Assembly: GCA_963921795.1 (NCBI GenBank)
Contig: OY997650.1
Coordinates: forward strand, 16,604,935-16,668,934
DNA: 64,000 nucleotides
Direction of reading: 5' to 3'
Source of the DNA: Nannobrachium achirus
Lineage: Eukaryota; Chordata; Actinopteri; Myctophiformes; Myctophidae
Shown here piece after piece: positions 53,666-64,000 of this stretch. Below the pieces are notes generated by a model. That model saw nothing but the letters and a program-made list of their open reading frames with translations. It did not search any database and was not told the DNA's origin. The stretch's first letter is position 1, and every line of letters starts with the position of its first letter. The position numbers and the translations under genes were made by a program.

Positions 53666-54322
53666 CAGGGGCGTCACGGGGGGGGTGACTGAGTTACTAG
53701 GGCCCAAGGTGGAGGGGGCCTTAACTATTTTATACTTTAGCTATTGGAAAATAGCAGATCTACAAGCTAAATATTTTGAGATGGGGGTCCGTGGCCAAAT
53801 ACATATCATTTTGGGGGTCCTTCACGTGAAAAAGTTTAAGCACCACTGACATACAAACATAGGTTTTTCAGACACTTTTTCACGATTTTTCAAAAATAGC
53901 AGATCTACAAGCTCGCAGTGTGCCGCGCTGTGAGCTTGTATATCTGCTATTTTCCAATAGCTTAAGGCCCCCTCCACCTTGGGCCCTAGTAACTCAGTCC
54001 CACTCCCAAAAATAGCAGATCTACAAGCTCGCAGTGTGCCGCGCTGTGAGCTTGTATATCTGCTATTTTCCAATAGCTTAAGGCCCCCTCCACCTTGGGC
54101 CCTAGTAACTCAGTCCCACTCCCCCCCCCCCCTGTGATGCGGTGCCACGCTGTGAGCTTGTATATCTGCTATGTTTCAATAGTTAAAGCACAAAATAATG
54201 CGTAATAATGCGTTCCCAGTCTAAATGGGTTAAACCCCCTCCTCCCCCTATGAAAAACTTTCATGGGCGGCCCACAGTGAATCCTTGTACCCAGGGCGCA
54301 GAAATTTGGTGCGACGCCCCTG
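53666..54322 (+). mobile_element. non-autonomous hAT MITE, 657 bp, exact 8-bp TSD
   Basis: Starts CAGGGGCGTCACGGGGGG, ends TTGGTGCGACGCCCCTG, flanked by GGTGGGGT at 53658-53665 and 54323-54330. It carries four full or half palindromic modules (about 53749, 53892, 54007, 54150); the middle two lie in a tandem duplication of about 117 bp. Confidence 0.9.
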
Positions 54323-54372
54323 GGTGGGGTGGTGGTGGTGGTGGTGGTGGTAGTGGTGGTGGTGGGGGGGGG
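54323..54372. repeat. (GGT)n microsatellite
   Basis: About ten GGT/GGTGGTAGT units starting at the MITE boundary, then a G run. Confidence 0.9.
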
Positions 54373-54831
54373 GTTGATGGCTTCTTGTTGACGGACGAAT
54401 CCAGCGTGACCAACGCGGCCTGCTGACCAGGTATCATTTTACCTCCCAGACAGCCCAGTGACTGACAGATGCGACGGAGCGACATTGCGCGTTCTATTAA
54501 ATGACATATAAATGTTTAATCGGGCAGAATGGGTGCCTGTTTAGTGAACAAGGGGTCATTGTTTAGGGCGGGTAATGGCGCTGGCAGCCTGGCAGGACCC
54601 ATGGGCGCGCTGCGGGCCGCGGACCAAGTGTGTCAGGTGAGCGGGGTGTGATTGATGGGATGGAACAATGGGGCTGGGCCAAGTTGCTAATTGCGGCGCT
54701 TGCGTTGTCAGAGCATGTCTTTTACGGCCGCTTGTTAATTTTGCTCTCATAAAACCAATGTCAGGGAGCGTCCAAATAAGACAATCTGCCGCCTTGGGTT
54801 TTATGGAGGCATTCTCGCTCTCTCACTCTCT

Positions 54832-54929
54832 CTGTCTCTCTCTCTCTCTCTCTCGCAGACACAAATACACACACGCATACAAGCACATACGCACACACCC
54901 TCTCTCTCTATCTCTCTCACACACACACA

Positions 54930-54974
<45 letters not shown>

Positions 54975-54980
54975 GCACAC

Positions 54981-55031
<51 letters not shown>
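54832..55031. repeat. (TC)n and (CA)n compound microsatellite
   Basis: TC units near 54832-54855 and 54900-54919; CA units from 54918 to 55031 with GCAC interruptions. Confidence 0.95.
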
Positions 55032-55198
55032 AAACACCACTTTTACGTTATTGGTGGTGCTCCATGGAAAATATCCATATCATTTCCTCAAGATAAGCTC
55101 TTTTACACACACAGCACACACGCATGCAGACATTGACCTATACACACACTGTATTATGTACATATACAGTATGTGTATATAATGCATATTATATTGTA

Positions 55199-57250
55199 CT
55201 AGAAGCTGGGCCGCCCTTCGGGCGGCCCAGCGTCTAGTCGGCGACCTGGCCAACTCGGAACAACGTAAATAGGGAATGAATGCCCCGCCCTTTAATGCAA
55301 ACCCCATTATACCTGTTGTCATAGGACCCGTTTTGACCATCTGTTTGCCTGTGTCCATTTATGCCCATATATGGAGATATCTGTTATCTGTCTGTCTGTC
55401 AGCGTCCATTTTATGTCCATATATGGAGATCACTGCAGATATAGTTCTGGGTCCATTTTATGCCCATATATGCCCATATATGGAGATATCTGTCTATTAG
55501 CGTCCATTTCACGCCCATATATGGAGATCTCTGAATCTGTCTGTCTGTGTCCCTTTATGCCCGTATATGGAGATCTTTGTGATTCTGCGTAAATTTTATG
55601 CCCATATATGCCATTTGCGTCCATTTTATGCCCATTTATGGAGATCTCTGTATCCGTCTGTCTGTGTGTCTGTCTGTGTCCCTTTATGCCGTATGAGATC
55701 TCTGAATCTGTCTGTCTGTGTCCCTTTATCCATTTTATGCCCATATATGGGGGCATTCATTTTATGCCCATATATGGAGAACGCGCGTGCCCGTGGGACA
55801 AACGGTTCTCATATGGGGGCATTAATTTTATGCCCATATATGGAGAACGCGCGTGCCCGTGGGACGAACGGTTCTCGAGATACGCGGATTACCTACATAC
55901 ATACACACTCACAGAGATTTTTTGTTGACTCATGTGGCGTACGTCTGCCCATATATGCCCATATATGGAGATATCTGTCTATTTGCGTCCATTTCACGCC
56001 CATATATGGAGATCTCTGAATCTGTCTGTCTGTGTCCCTTTATCCATTTTATGCCCATATATGGGGGCATTCATTTTATGCCCATATATGGAGAACGCGC
56101 GTGCCCGTGGGACGGAACGCGCGTGCCCGTGGGACGAACGGTTCTCGGAGATCTCTGAATCTGTCTGTCTGTGTCCCTTTATCCATTTTATGCCCATATA
56201 TGGGGGCATTCATTTTATGCCCATATATGGAGAACGCGCGTGCCCGTGGGACGGAACGCGCGTGCCCGTGGGACGAACGGTTCTCATATGGGGGCATTCA
56301 TTTTATGCCCATATGGAGAACGCGCGTGCCCGTGGGACGAACGGTTCTCGAGATACGTGGATTACCTACATACATACACACTCACAGAGATTTTTTGTTG
56401 ACTCATGTGGCGTACGTGATGTCAGAGCCTTTTATGAAGTGATGTCACAATGAGTCAGAGCTTTCGCCGATTTCCTCAGAAACAGCCTGATGTCAACAAT
56501 CAACCCCGCATAAGGAGATTCCGAACGTTTCGCGCCGGTTTGGGAAAACCGCGCGTCGGGTCGGGTCGAGACCCGGCACTGCACTCCGTGCCGTGGCCAT
56601 ATATGGGGGCATTCATTTTATGCCCATATATGGAGAACGCGCGTGCCCGTGGGACGGAACGCGCGTGCCCGTGGGACGAACGGTTCTCGGAGATCTCTGA
56701 ATCTGTCTGTCTGTGTCCCTTTATCCATTTTATGCCCATATATGGGGGCATTCATTTTATGCCCATATATGGAGAACGCGCGTGCCCGTGGGACGGAACG
56801 CGCGTGCCCGTGGGACGAACGGTTCTCATATGGGGGCATTCATTTTATGCCCATATGGAGAACGCGCGTGCCCGTGGGACGAACGGTTCTCGAGATACGT
56901 GGATTACCTACATACATACACACTCACAGAGATTTTTTGTTGACTCATGTGGCGTACGTGATGTCAGAGCCTTTTATGAAGTGATGTCACAATGAGTCAG
57001 AGCTTTCGCCGATTTCCTCAGAAACAGCCTGATGTCAACAATCAACCCCGCATAAGGAGATTCCGAACGTTTCGCGCCGGTTTGGGAAAACCGCGCGTCG
57101 GGTCGGGTCGAGACCCGGCACTGCACTCCGTGCCGCGGCGGGGAACGCGCGTGCCGAATCTGAAGCCGGTGGGACGAACGGTTCTCGAGATACGCGGATT
57201 ACAAACACACACACACACACACGCAGAGACTTCTCGCATTTATAGATAGA
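55199..57250 (-). mobile_element. non-autonomous Helitron, copy A of a tandem array
   Basis: On the minus strand it starts TCTATCTATAAATGCGAGAA and ends in a GC hairpin (55205-55231, arms GCTGGGCCGCCC/GGGCGGCCCAGC) plus TTCTAG, followed by host T (A at 55198 on +). These are Helitron termini. The interior has many TATGCCCATATATGGAGA units and a duplicated block of about 540 bp (about 56050-56595 and 56594-57136) with GAGCCTTTTATGAAGTGATG. No Rep/helicase is present. Confidence 0.8.
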
Positions 57251-58860
57251 CTAGAAGCTGGACCGCCCTTCGGGCGGCCCAGCGTCTAGTCGGTGACCTG
57301 GCCAACTCGGGAACGATGTAAATAGGGAATGAATGCCCCGCCCTTTAATGCAAACCCCATTATACCTGTTGTCATAGGACCCGTTTTGACCATCTGTTTG
57401 CCTGTGTCCATTTATGCCCATATATGGAGATATCTGTATCTGTCTGTCTGTCGGCGTCCATTTTATGTCCATATATGGAGATCACTGCAGATATAGTTCT
57501 GAGTCCATTTTATGCCCATATGCCCATATATGGAGATATCTGTCTATTTGCGTCCATTTTATGCCCATATATGGAGATCTCTGTATCTGTCTGTCTGTGT
57601 CCCTTTATGCCCGTATATGGAGATATCTGTTTATCTGCGTCCATTTTATGCCCATATATGAGATCTCTGTCGCTTTTTGTTTGTTTCTTCTTTAAGCAGA
57701 ATACACAGCCTGCTTATTTATGCCCATATATGGAGATCTCTGTATCTGTCTGTCTGTGTCCCTTTATGCCCGTATATGGAGATATCTGTTTATCTGCGTC
57801 CATTTTATGCCCATATATGAGATCAATATGGAGATCTCTGTATCTGTCTGTCTGTGTCCCTTTATGCCCGTATATGGAGATATCTGTTTATCTGCGTCCA
57901 TTTTATGCCCATATATGAGATCTCTGTCGCTTTTTGTTTGTTTCTTCTTTAAGCAGAATACACAGCCTGCTTAAATCTGCATCATTCAAGTCATCCTCCC
58001 AGTCCCACGCTTTGTCGCTTGTCTTATGTTTGTCTTTGTCTCTTTTATTTTCTTTTTTGGAGCGGACCCCATGAATGCCCCACCCTTTAATGCAAACCCC
58101 AATATACCTGTTGTCATAGGACCCGTTTTGACCATCTGTTAGCCTTTGTCCCCACCCTTTAATGCAAACCCCAATATACCTGTTGTCATAGGACCCGTTT
58201 TGACCATCTGTTTGCCTTTGTCCCCTTATGCCCATATATGGAGATCTCTGCACACACAGTACCGGTTGACCATCTGTTAGCCTTTGTCCCCACCCTTTAA
58301 TGCAAACCCCAATATACCTGTTGTCATAGGACCCGTTTTGACCATCTGTTTGCCTTTGTCCCCTTATGCCCATATATGGAGATCTCTGCACACACAGTAC
58401 CGGTTGCGGAAAACTCTGATGTCAGACATCAGCTCCCCATTCGGGGATTCATTTTATGCCCATATCTGGAGAACGCGCGTGCCGGTGGGAAGAACGGTTC
58501 TCGAGATTCACATACATACATACACATTCACAGAGATTTTTTGTTGACTCATGCGGCGTACGTGATGTCAGAGCCTTTTATGAAGTGATGTCACAATGAG
58601 TCAGCGATTGTGCCGATTTCCTCAGGAACAGCCTGATGTCAACAATCAGCTCCGCGTAAGGAGATTCCGAACGTTTCGCGCCGCTTCGGGAAAACCGCAT
58701 GCCGAGTCGGGCCGAGGCCCGGCACTGCACTCCGCGCCGCGGCGGGGAACGCGCGTGCCGAATCTGAAGCCGGTGGGACGAACGGTTCTCGAGATACGCG
58801 GATTACAAACAAACAAACAAACAAACAAACAGACAGAGATTTGTCGCATTTATAGATAGA
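57251..58860 (-). mobile_element. non-autonomous Helitron, copy B of a tandem array
   Basis: It begins immediately at 57251 (CTAGAAGCTGGACCGCCC on +) with no intervening host base and ends TTTATAGATAGA at 58860. It is more divergent than copies A and C: a hairpin mismatch, GTCGGTGACC in place of GTCGGCGACC, and (AAAC)n in place of (AC)n near the minus-strand 5' end. Confidence 0.8.
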
Positions 58861-59779
58861 CTAGAAGCTGGGCCGCCCTTCGGGCGGCCCAGCGTCTAGT
58901 CGGCGACCTGGCCAACTCGGAACAATGTAAATAGGGAATGAATGCCCCGCCCTTTAATGCAAACCCCATTATACCTGTTTTTTACCTGGTCATAGGACCC
59001 GTTTTGACCATCTGTCTGCCTGTGTCCATTTATGCCCATATATGGAGATATTTGTATCTGTCTGTCTGTCTGTCGGCGTCCATTTTATGTCCATATATGG
59101 AGATCACTGCAGTTATAGTTCTGGGTCCATTTTATGCCCATGCATATATGGAGATATCTGTCTATCTGCGTCCATTTTATGCCCATATATGGAGTATCTG
59201 TCTGTGCCTCCAACTGTGTTGCAGACACAGTGCCGGTTCCCCCTTTAATGCAAACCTCATTATACCTGTTGTCATAGGACCCGTTTTGAACATCTGTTTG
59301 CCTGTGTCCATTTATGCCCATATGGAGATATCTGTATCTGTCTGTCTGTCTGTCTGTCTGTCGGCGTCCATTTTATGTCCATATATGGAGATCACTGCAG
59401 TTATAGTTCTGGGTCCATTTTATGCCCATATATGGAGATATCTGTCTATCTGCGTCCATTTTATGCCCATATATGGAGTATCTGTCTGTGCCTCCAACTG
59501 TGTTGCAGACACAGTGCCGGTTCCCCCTTTAATGCAAACCTCATTATACCTGTTGTCATAGGACCCGTTTTGAACATCTGTTTGCCTGTGTCCATTTATG
59601 CCCATATATGGAGATATCTGTATCTGTCTGTCTGTCTGTCTGTCGGCGTCCATTTTATGTCCATATATGGAGATCACTGCAGTTATAGTTCTGGGTCCAT
59701 GTTATGCCCATATATGGAGATATCTGTCTATCTGCGTCCATTTTATGCCCATATATGGAGTATCTGTCTGTGCCTCCAA

Positions 59780-59813
<34 letters not shown>

Positions 59814-61010
59814 GGCGTCCATTTTATGTCCATATATGGAGATCACTGCAGTTATAGTTCTGGGTCCATTTTATGCCCATATATGGAGATATCTGTCTAT
59901 CTGCGTCCATTTTATGCCCATATATGGAGTATCTGTCTGTGCCTCCAACTGTGTTGCAGACACAGTGCCGGTTCCCCCTTTAATGCAAACCTCATTATAC
60001 CTGTTGTCATAGGACCCGTTTTGAACATCTGTTTGCCTGTGTCCATTTATGCCCATATATGGAGATATCTGTATCTGTCTGTCTGTCTGTCTGTCTGTCG
60101 GCGTCCATTTTATGTCCATATATGGAGATCACTGCAGTTATAGTTCTGGGTCCATTTTATGCCCATATATGGAGATATCTGTCTATCTGCGTCCATTTTA
60201 TGCCCATATATGGAGTATCTGTCTGTGCCTCCAACTGTGTTGCAGACACAGTGCCGGTTCCCCCTTTAATGCAAACCTCATTATACCTGTTGTCATAGGA
60301 CCCGTTTTGAACATCTGTTTGCCTGTGTCCATTTATGCCCATATATGGAGATATCTGTATCTGTCTGTCTGCGTCCATTTTATGCCCATATATGGAGATC
60401 TTTGACCATCTGTTTGCCTCTGTCCATTTATGTCCATATATGGAGATATCTGGCTATCTGCGTCCATTTTATGCCCATATATGGATATATGGAGATCACT
60501 GCAGTTATATATCTGGCTATCTGCGTCCATTTTATGCCCATATATGGATATATGGAGATCACTGCAGTTATAGTTCTGGGTCCATTTTATGCCCATATAT
60601 GGAGATATCTGTCTATGGAGAACGCGCGTGCCCGTGGGACGAACGGTTCTCGAGATACGCGGATTACCTACATACATACACACTCACAGAGATTTTTTGT
60701 TGACTCATGTGGCGTACGTGATGTCAGAGCCTTTTATGAAGTGATGTCACAATGAGTCAGAGCTTTCGCCGATTTCCTCAGAAACAGCCTGATGTCAACA
60801 ATCAACCCCGCATAAGGAGATTCCGAACGTTTCGCGCCGGTTCGGGAAAACCGCGCGTCGGGTCGGGTCGAGACCCGGCACTGCACTCCGTGCCGCGGCG
60901 GGGAACGCGCGTGCCGAATCTGAAGCCGGTGGGACGAACGGTTCTCGAGATACGCGGATTACAAACACACACACACACACACGCAGAGACTTCTCGCATT
61001 TATAGATAGA
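58861..61010 (-). mobile_element. non-autonomous Helitron, copy C of a tandem array
   Basis: Starts CTAGAAGCTGGGCCGCCC directly after copy B and ends TTTATAGATAGA followed by host T at 61011. Its interior has a higher-order repeat: TGCCTCCAACTGTGTTGCAG recurs near 59209, 59489, 59941 and 60225, with TATGCCCATATATGGAG and (TCTG)n runs between. Confidence 0.8.
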
Positions 61011-62100
61011 TTAGATAGATAGATAGACCAGTGGATACCTCCCTGGCACCAGTCTGGCCCATTAAAACCGATGGAGCATCTATGTCACTTTGGATTTTAG
61101 CGATGGCTATTCAAAAATAGCCAGTGCTCACGCCACGCTACTTTGTGCCAGGGCCAGGGTCATCTCCATGTTGCCTTGTGGTGGACATTACATTTTTGCC
61201 ACTATACAAAATGAGCGGACAATAAGAAACACATAAAGAGATAGTCCTGAATGACAATATCCGGTCTGTAACTCTGAGAGTATTCATATAAAACCATTTG
61301 TACAATCTCAGAGTTATGGGGGTCCTTGCAAAAAAATGTTTGAGAACCATTAGTACTAGTGTGCCATGGTGTCATAGTTAATCAGTGTCATACGTATTCT
61401 GAAGAAAACCTGGAGAAAAAAGATTCTGAAATTGAGTATTACGAACATCATAATGGTGTGTAAAAACAAATACAGTATTTCCCACGGACACATGATGACC
61501 CCTGCTTCGGGCCACGCTGTGAGCTTGTACATCTGCTATTTTTGAGCATTTTTGAAAATGTATTGAAAGTGTGAAAACTACTGATTTAGAAGGCATTTGT
61601 AGAATGGACCTCAGGTCGTTATGGGCTATAGACATGTCCCCCCCCACTGCCCAGCATAGCCGAGGAGGCAGGAGGTTGGCACCTCCTCACACACATAGCC
61701 TTCTCTCTCTGGCCTGAATACCGACCAGAAGACTTCGCGCCGCTCACACTTGGCTGATATTGATATAGCTTTCATATCAATCACACGTCTGTTGTTCGCT
61801 GCTACCAGATCCACCATGGCTGCTGCTCAGTTTCCTGTCCACCGAGCAACTTCTATATCATAGTGCTGTAACCGTGTGTGTGTGTTTGTGCTGTAACCGT
61901 GTGTATGTGTGTGCGTGTGTGAGAGTGAGAGAGTTAAGCCCTAGGCCTGGAAACTCAATCCCTGATGCCCCTACACAACCTCAACACGCACAAACAGCCC
62001 TGTGATACTAAAGTGTATTAAAGTGTTAGCCAGACAATTGCAGCAGGGTCCCCTGACGTCACTATGACGCCCACGCACACTTCATACACTACTCTACAGT
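61011..62100. other. intergenic, no gene seen
   Basis: A short (GATA)n follows the Helitron array. A half palindromic module (GTGAGCTTGTACATCTGCTA) lies at 61512-61546. TG-rich sequence is at 61875-61930. Nothing else is recognised. Confidence 0.6.
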
Positions 62101-62113
62101 CGCTGTTGACTCC

Positions 62114-62115
<2 letters not shown>

Positions 62116-62180
<65 letters not shown>

Positions 62181-62202
62181 AGTGTGCGTGTGTGTGTGTG
62201 TG
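62116..62202. repeat. (GT)n microsatellite
   Basis: About 30 GT units, a GCGCGAG interruption, then more GT. Confidence 0.95.
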
Positions 62203-62321
62203 GTTGTGAAGACCAGGTCCATGGTGGATGCAGGCCAACTGTTGTCATTCTGAGAGGCTTTGCAGCATGACGATCCCTCCATTCATCTGTCTCCTTTTAC
62301 CAGGGTTGTCAATGCCTTACC

Positions 62322-62424
<103 letters not shown>

Positions 62425-62508
62425 CATGTTTGTTTCCATAGAGTAATGGGATGTGTCCGCCTCTGTCTATTATGTCTGAGTCTGTTTCCACACCATGCAA
62501 AGTCTAAG

Positions 62509-62943
62509 CAGGGGTCTTCAACGTTTTCAGGCCAGGGACCCCTTAGTTGAGAGAGAGATGAAGCAGGGACCCCCACAACCTGTTTCCATATAGTTTCATC
62601 CTTTGACAGCACGATCATCTGTGTATTTTGGAATCATATCAATTTGTGTTTTCAGATAATTTAACCACTTGAACCGTCAATACTTAATAAACATGACCTT
62701 TCGCTCTGTACTTAGTCTGCTCTTTTTCCCCTCTACACCAAACTCTCTTTGCTGAAAATAGCCGATCTACAAGCTCAAGCTTGTGAGCTTGTAGATCTGC
62801 TATTTTTGGCTAAAGTTCTCAGAATAAGGACACTGGGGTTCAAGTGGTTAATATAAAAAAAAGAAGAAAAAAAGTTTCTATCACGCAAATATTTGGAGGA
62901 CCCCCTGTAGTAACTCTGAGTCACCCCCTGTTGAAGACCCCTG
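62509..62943 (+). mobile_element. hAT-like element, 435 bp, uninterrupted
   Basis: Starts CAGGGGTCTTCAACGTTTTC and ends CTGTTGAAGACCCCTG. Flanks GTCTAAG and GTCTAAAG are a near-exact duplication. A complete palindromic module is at 62753-62811. It serves as the empty-site reference for the LTR-interrupted copy at 29806. Confidence 0.8.
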
Positions 62944-63298
62944 GTCTAAAGTGTATATGTGATACTGACTACATATATACGCGTGTGTGTGTGTGCGCGT
63001 GTGACACACACACACCACATAATATTTCACTCCCCATCCACAGGGATTAGGCCATTTATCTCGGGGAGCCGCTGTGTAGGTGTCACACACCACGGCACTA
63101 ATGAGCAGAGGATGGAAGGAGGCAGACGGAGGTGTGAAGACCGGAGGAGGAGGAGGAGAGTAAAAATAGATCTTACCGAGGGCAGAGCTGGTGACAGTGA
63201 TCAATGCTCCGCGCGAATCAAAAGTATCGATAGGCGAGGGAATTTTCGTGCCACGAGAAGAGCCGGTGGCGGTGAGTGAGTGTGCGTGCGTGCGTGTG

Positions 63299-63831
63299 CA
63301 GGGGTGTCGCACCAAATTCTGGGCCCTGCAGGCGTACAAGGATTCACTTCAATTATTTTGTGCTTTAACTATTGAAAAATAGCAGATATACAAGCTCACA
63401 GCGCGGCACCGAGTGCCGCGCCGCGAGGTTGTAGATCTGCTATTTTTTTTTTAAGATGGTGAAAAGTACTTTGAATGTTTCAAAGTTTTTGGAAAAACCT
63501 GTTTCGATGTCGTGCTCAAACCTTTTCATGTGAAGGATTCCCAAAATAATATGTATTTGGCCACAGACCCCCCATCTAAAAATAATTCGTTCCAGGGACC
63601 GCCCAGGAGCAAAACTTGAGTTTACAAAATATTCGCTTAAAAAATACATATATTCAAAGTTTTGCACACATTTTCACGACTTTTCAAAAATAGCAGATCT
63701 ACAAGCTTGCAGTGCGGCACAGAGAGCTTGTATATCTGCTATTTTTCAATAGCTAAAGTATAAAATAATTCCAGGCCCCTCCACCTTGGGCCCTAGTAAC
63801 TCAGTCCCACTTTTCCCCCCCTTGTGACGCC

Positions 63832-63835
<4 letters not shown>
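63299..63835 (-). mobile_element. non-autonomous hAT MITE, 537 bp, within TG repeats
   Basis: Starts CAGGGGTGTCGCACCAAATT and ends TTGTGACGCCCCTG, inverted relative to the copies at 4489 and 23633. Flanks TGCGTGTG and TGTGTGTG match at seven of eight positions. Two palindromic modules lie inside (63371-63448 and 63683-63745). Confidence 0.85.
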
Positions 63836-63894
<59 letters not shown>

Positions 63895-63935
63895 GTGTGT
63901 GTGTGTGTGTGTGCACGTGCGTGCGTGCGCGTGTT
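63836..63935. repeat. (GT)n microsatellite
   Basis: About 38 GT units with GCGT and GCAC variants, beginning exactly at the MITE end. Confidence 0.95.
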
Positions 63936-64000
63936 GGTGGCTTTTAACATTGGCCTTTACCATTCACATTTTTACAAAAGAACAACAAACAGAAAAGGAG

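Noticed and set aside
55567..60755. CRISPR-like look of regularly spaced repeats and many 100-180 codon frames
   Set aside because: The genome is a vertebrate; the units are tandem minisatellites inside Helitrons with variable spacing, and the frames are repeats of the same unit in all phases.

Overview
The window reads as a stretch of ray-finned fish (teleost) nuclear genome: intron-split vertebrate genes with GT-AG junctions, very dense (CA)n and (TC)n microsatellites, and many small non-autonomous DNA transposons, tRNA-derived SINE-like sequences and Helitrons. The species cannot be fixed from sequence alone. All three supported genes are on the + strand. They are the terminal coding exon of an unrecognised gene (590-752), a complete six-exon calmodulin gene (8423-12295, 149 aa, canonical vertebrate sequence), and a seven-exon sperm-tail PG-rich repeat gene, stpg4 (16149-29144, about 224 aa). 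In human, CALM2 and STPG4 are same-strand neighbours at 2p21, so this pair identifies the locus as a calm2 orthologue or paralogue. No bacterial-type operon or CRISPR is present.

Layout: 0.8-8.2 kb is intergenic with microsatellites and two copies of a hAT-type MITE. 8.2-13.6 kb is calmodulin; intron 1 carries two further MITE-like elements. 13.6-16.1 kb is sparse intergenic sequence with one clean hAT MITE. 16.1-29.1 kb is stpg4; its introns 3 and 5 hold most of the transposons (foldback elements, SINE heads, hAT MITEs, nested TTAA elements). 29.1-64 kb contains no recognisable host gene and is a transposon and satellite landscape: a solo LTR nested in a hAT element (29.8-30.8 kb), SSRs, a suspected Helitron end (32.5 kb), a cluster of degenerate tRNA-like sequences including a 1.1-kb tandem duplication (36-41 and 46-47 kb), a 3.8-kb LTR element without a recognisable pol and with a perfect 5-bp target duplication (41.5-45.3 kb), TTAA-type foldback MITEs, an 11/12-bp minisatellite split by a LINE 3' fragment (51.6-53 kb), and a head-to-tail array of three non-autonomous Helitrons (55.2-61.0 kb).

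The two most unusual signals are: (1) a short palindromic module (arms matching GATCTACAAGCTC and its complement, bounded by AAAATAGC/GCTATTTT) that appears about 22 times, inside several unrelated element families, sometimes as a perfect palindrome of 57-67 nt; and (2) the Helitron array, whose internal joints lack any host A/T dinucleotide, as expected of a rolling-circle concatemer. All boundaries and target-site duplications below were read by eye; nothing was searched against a database.
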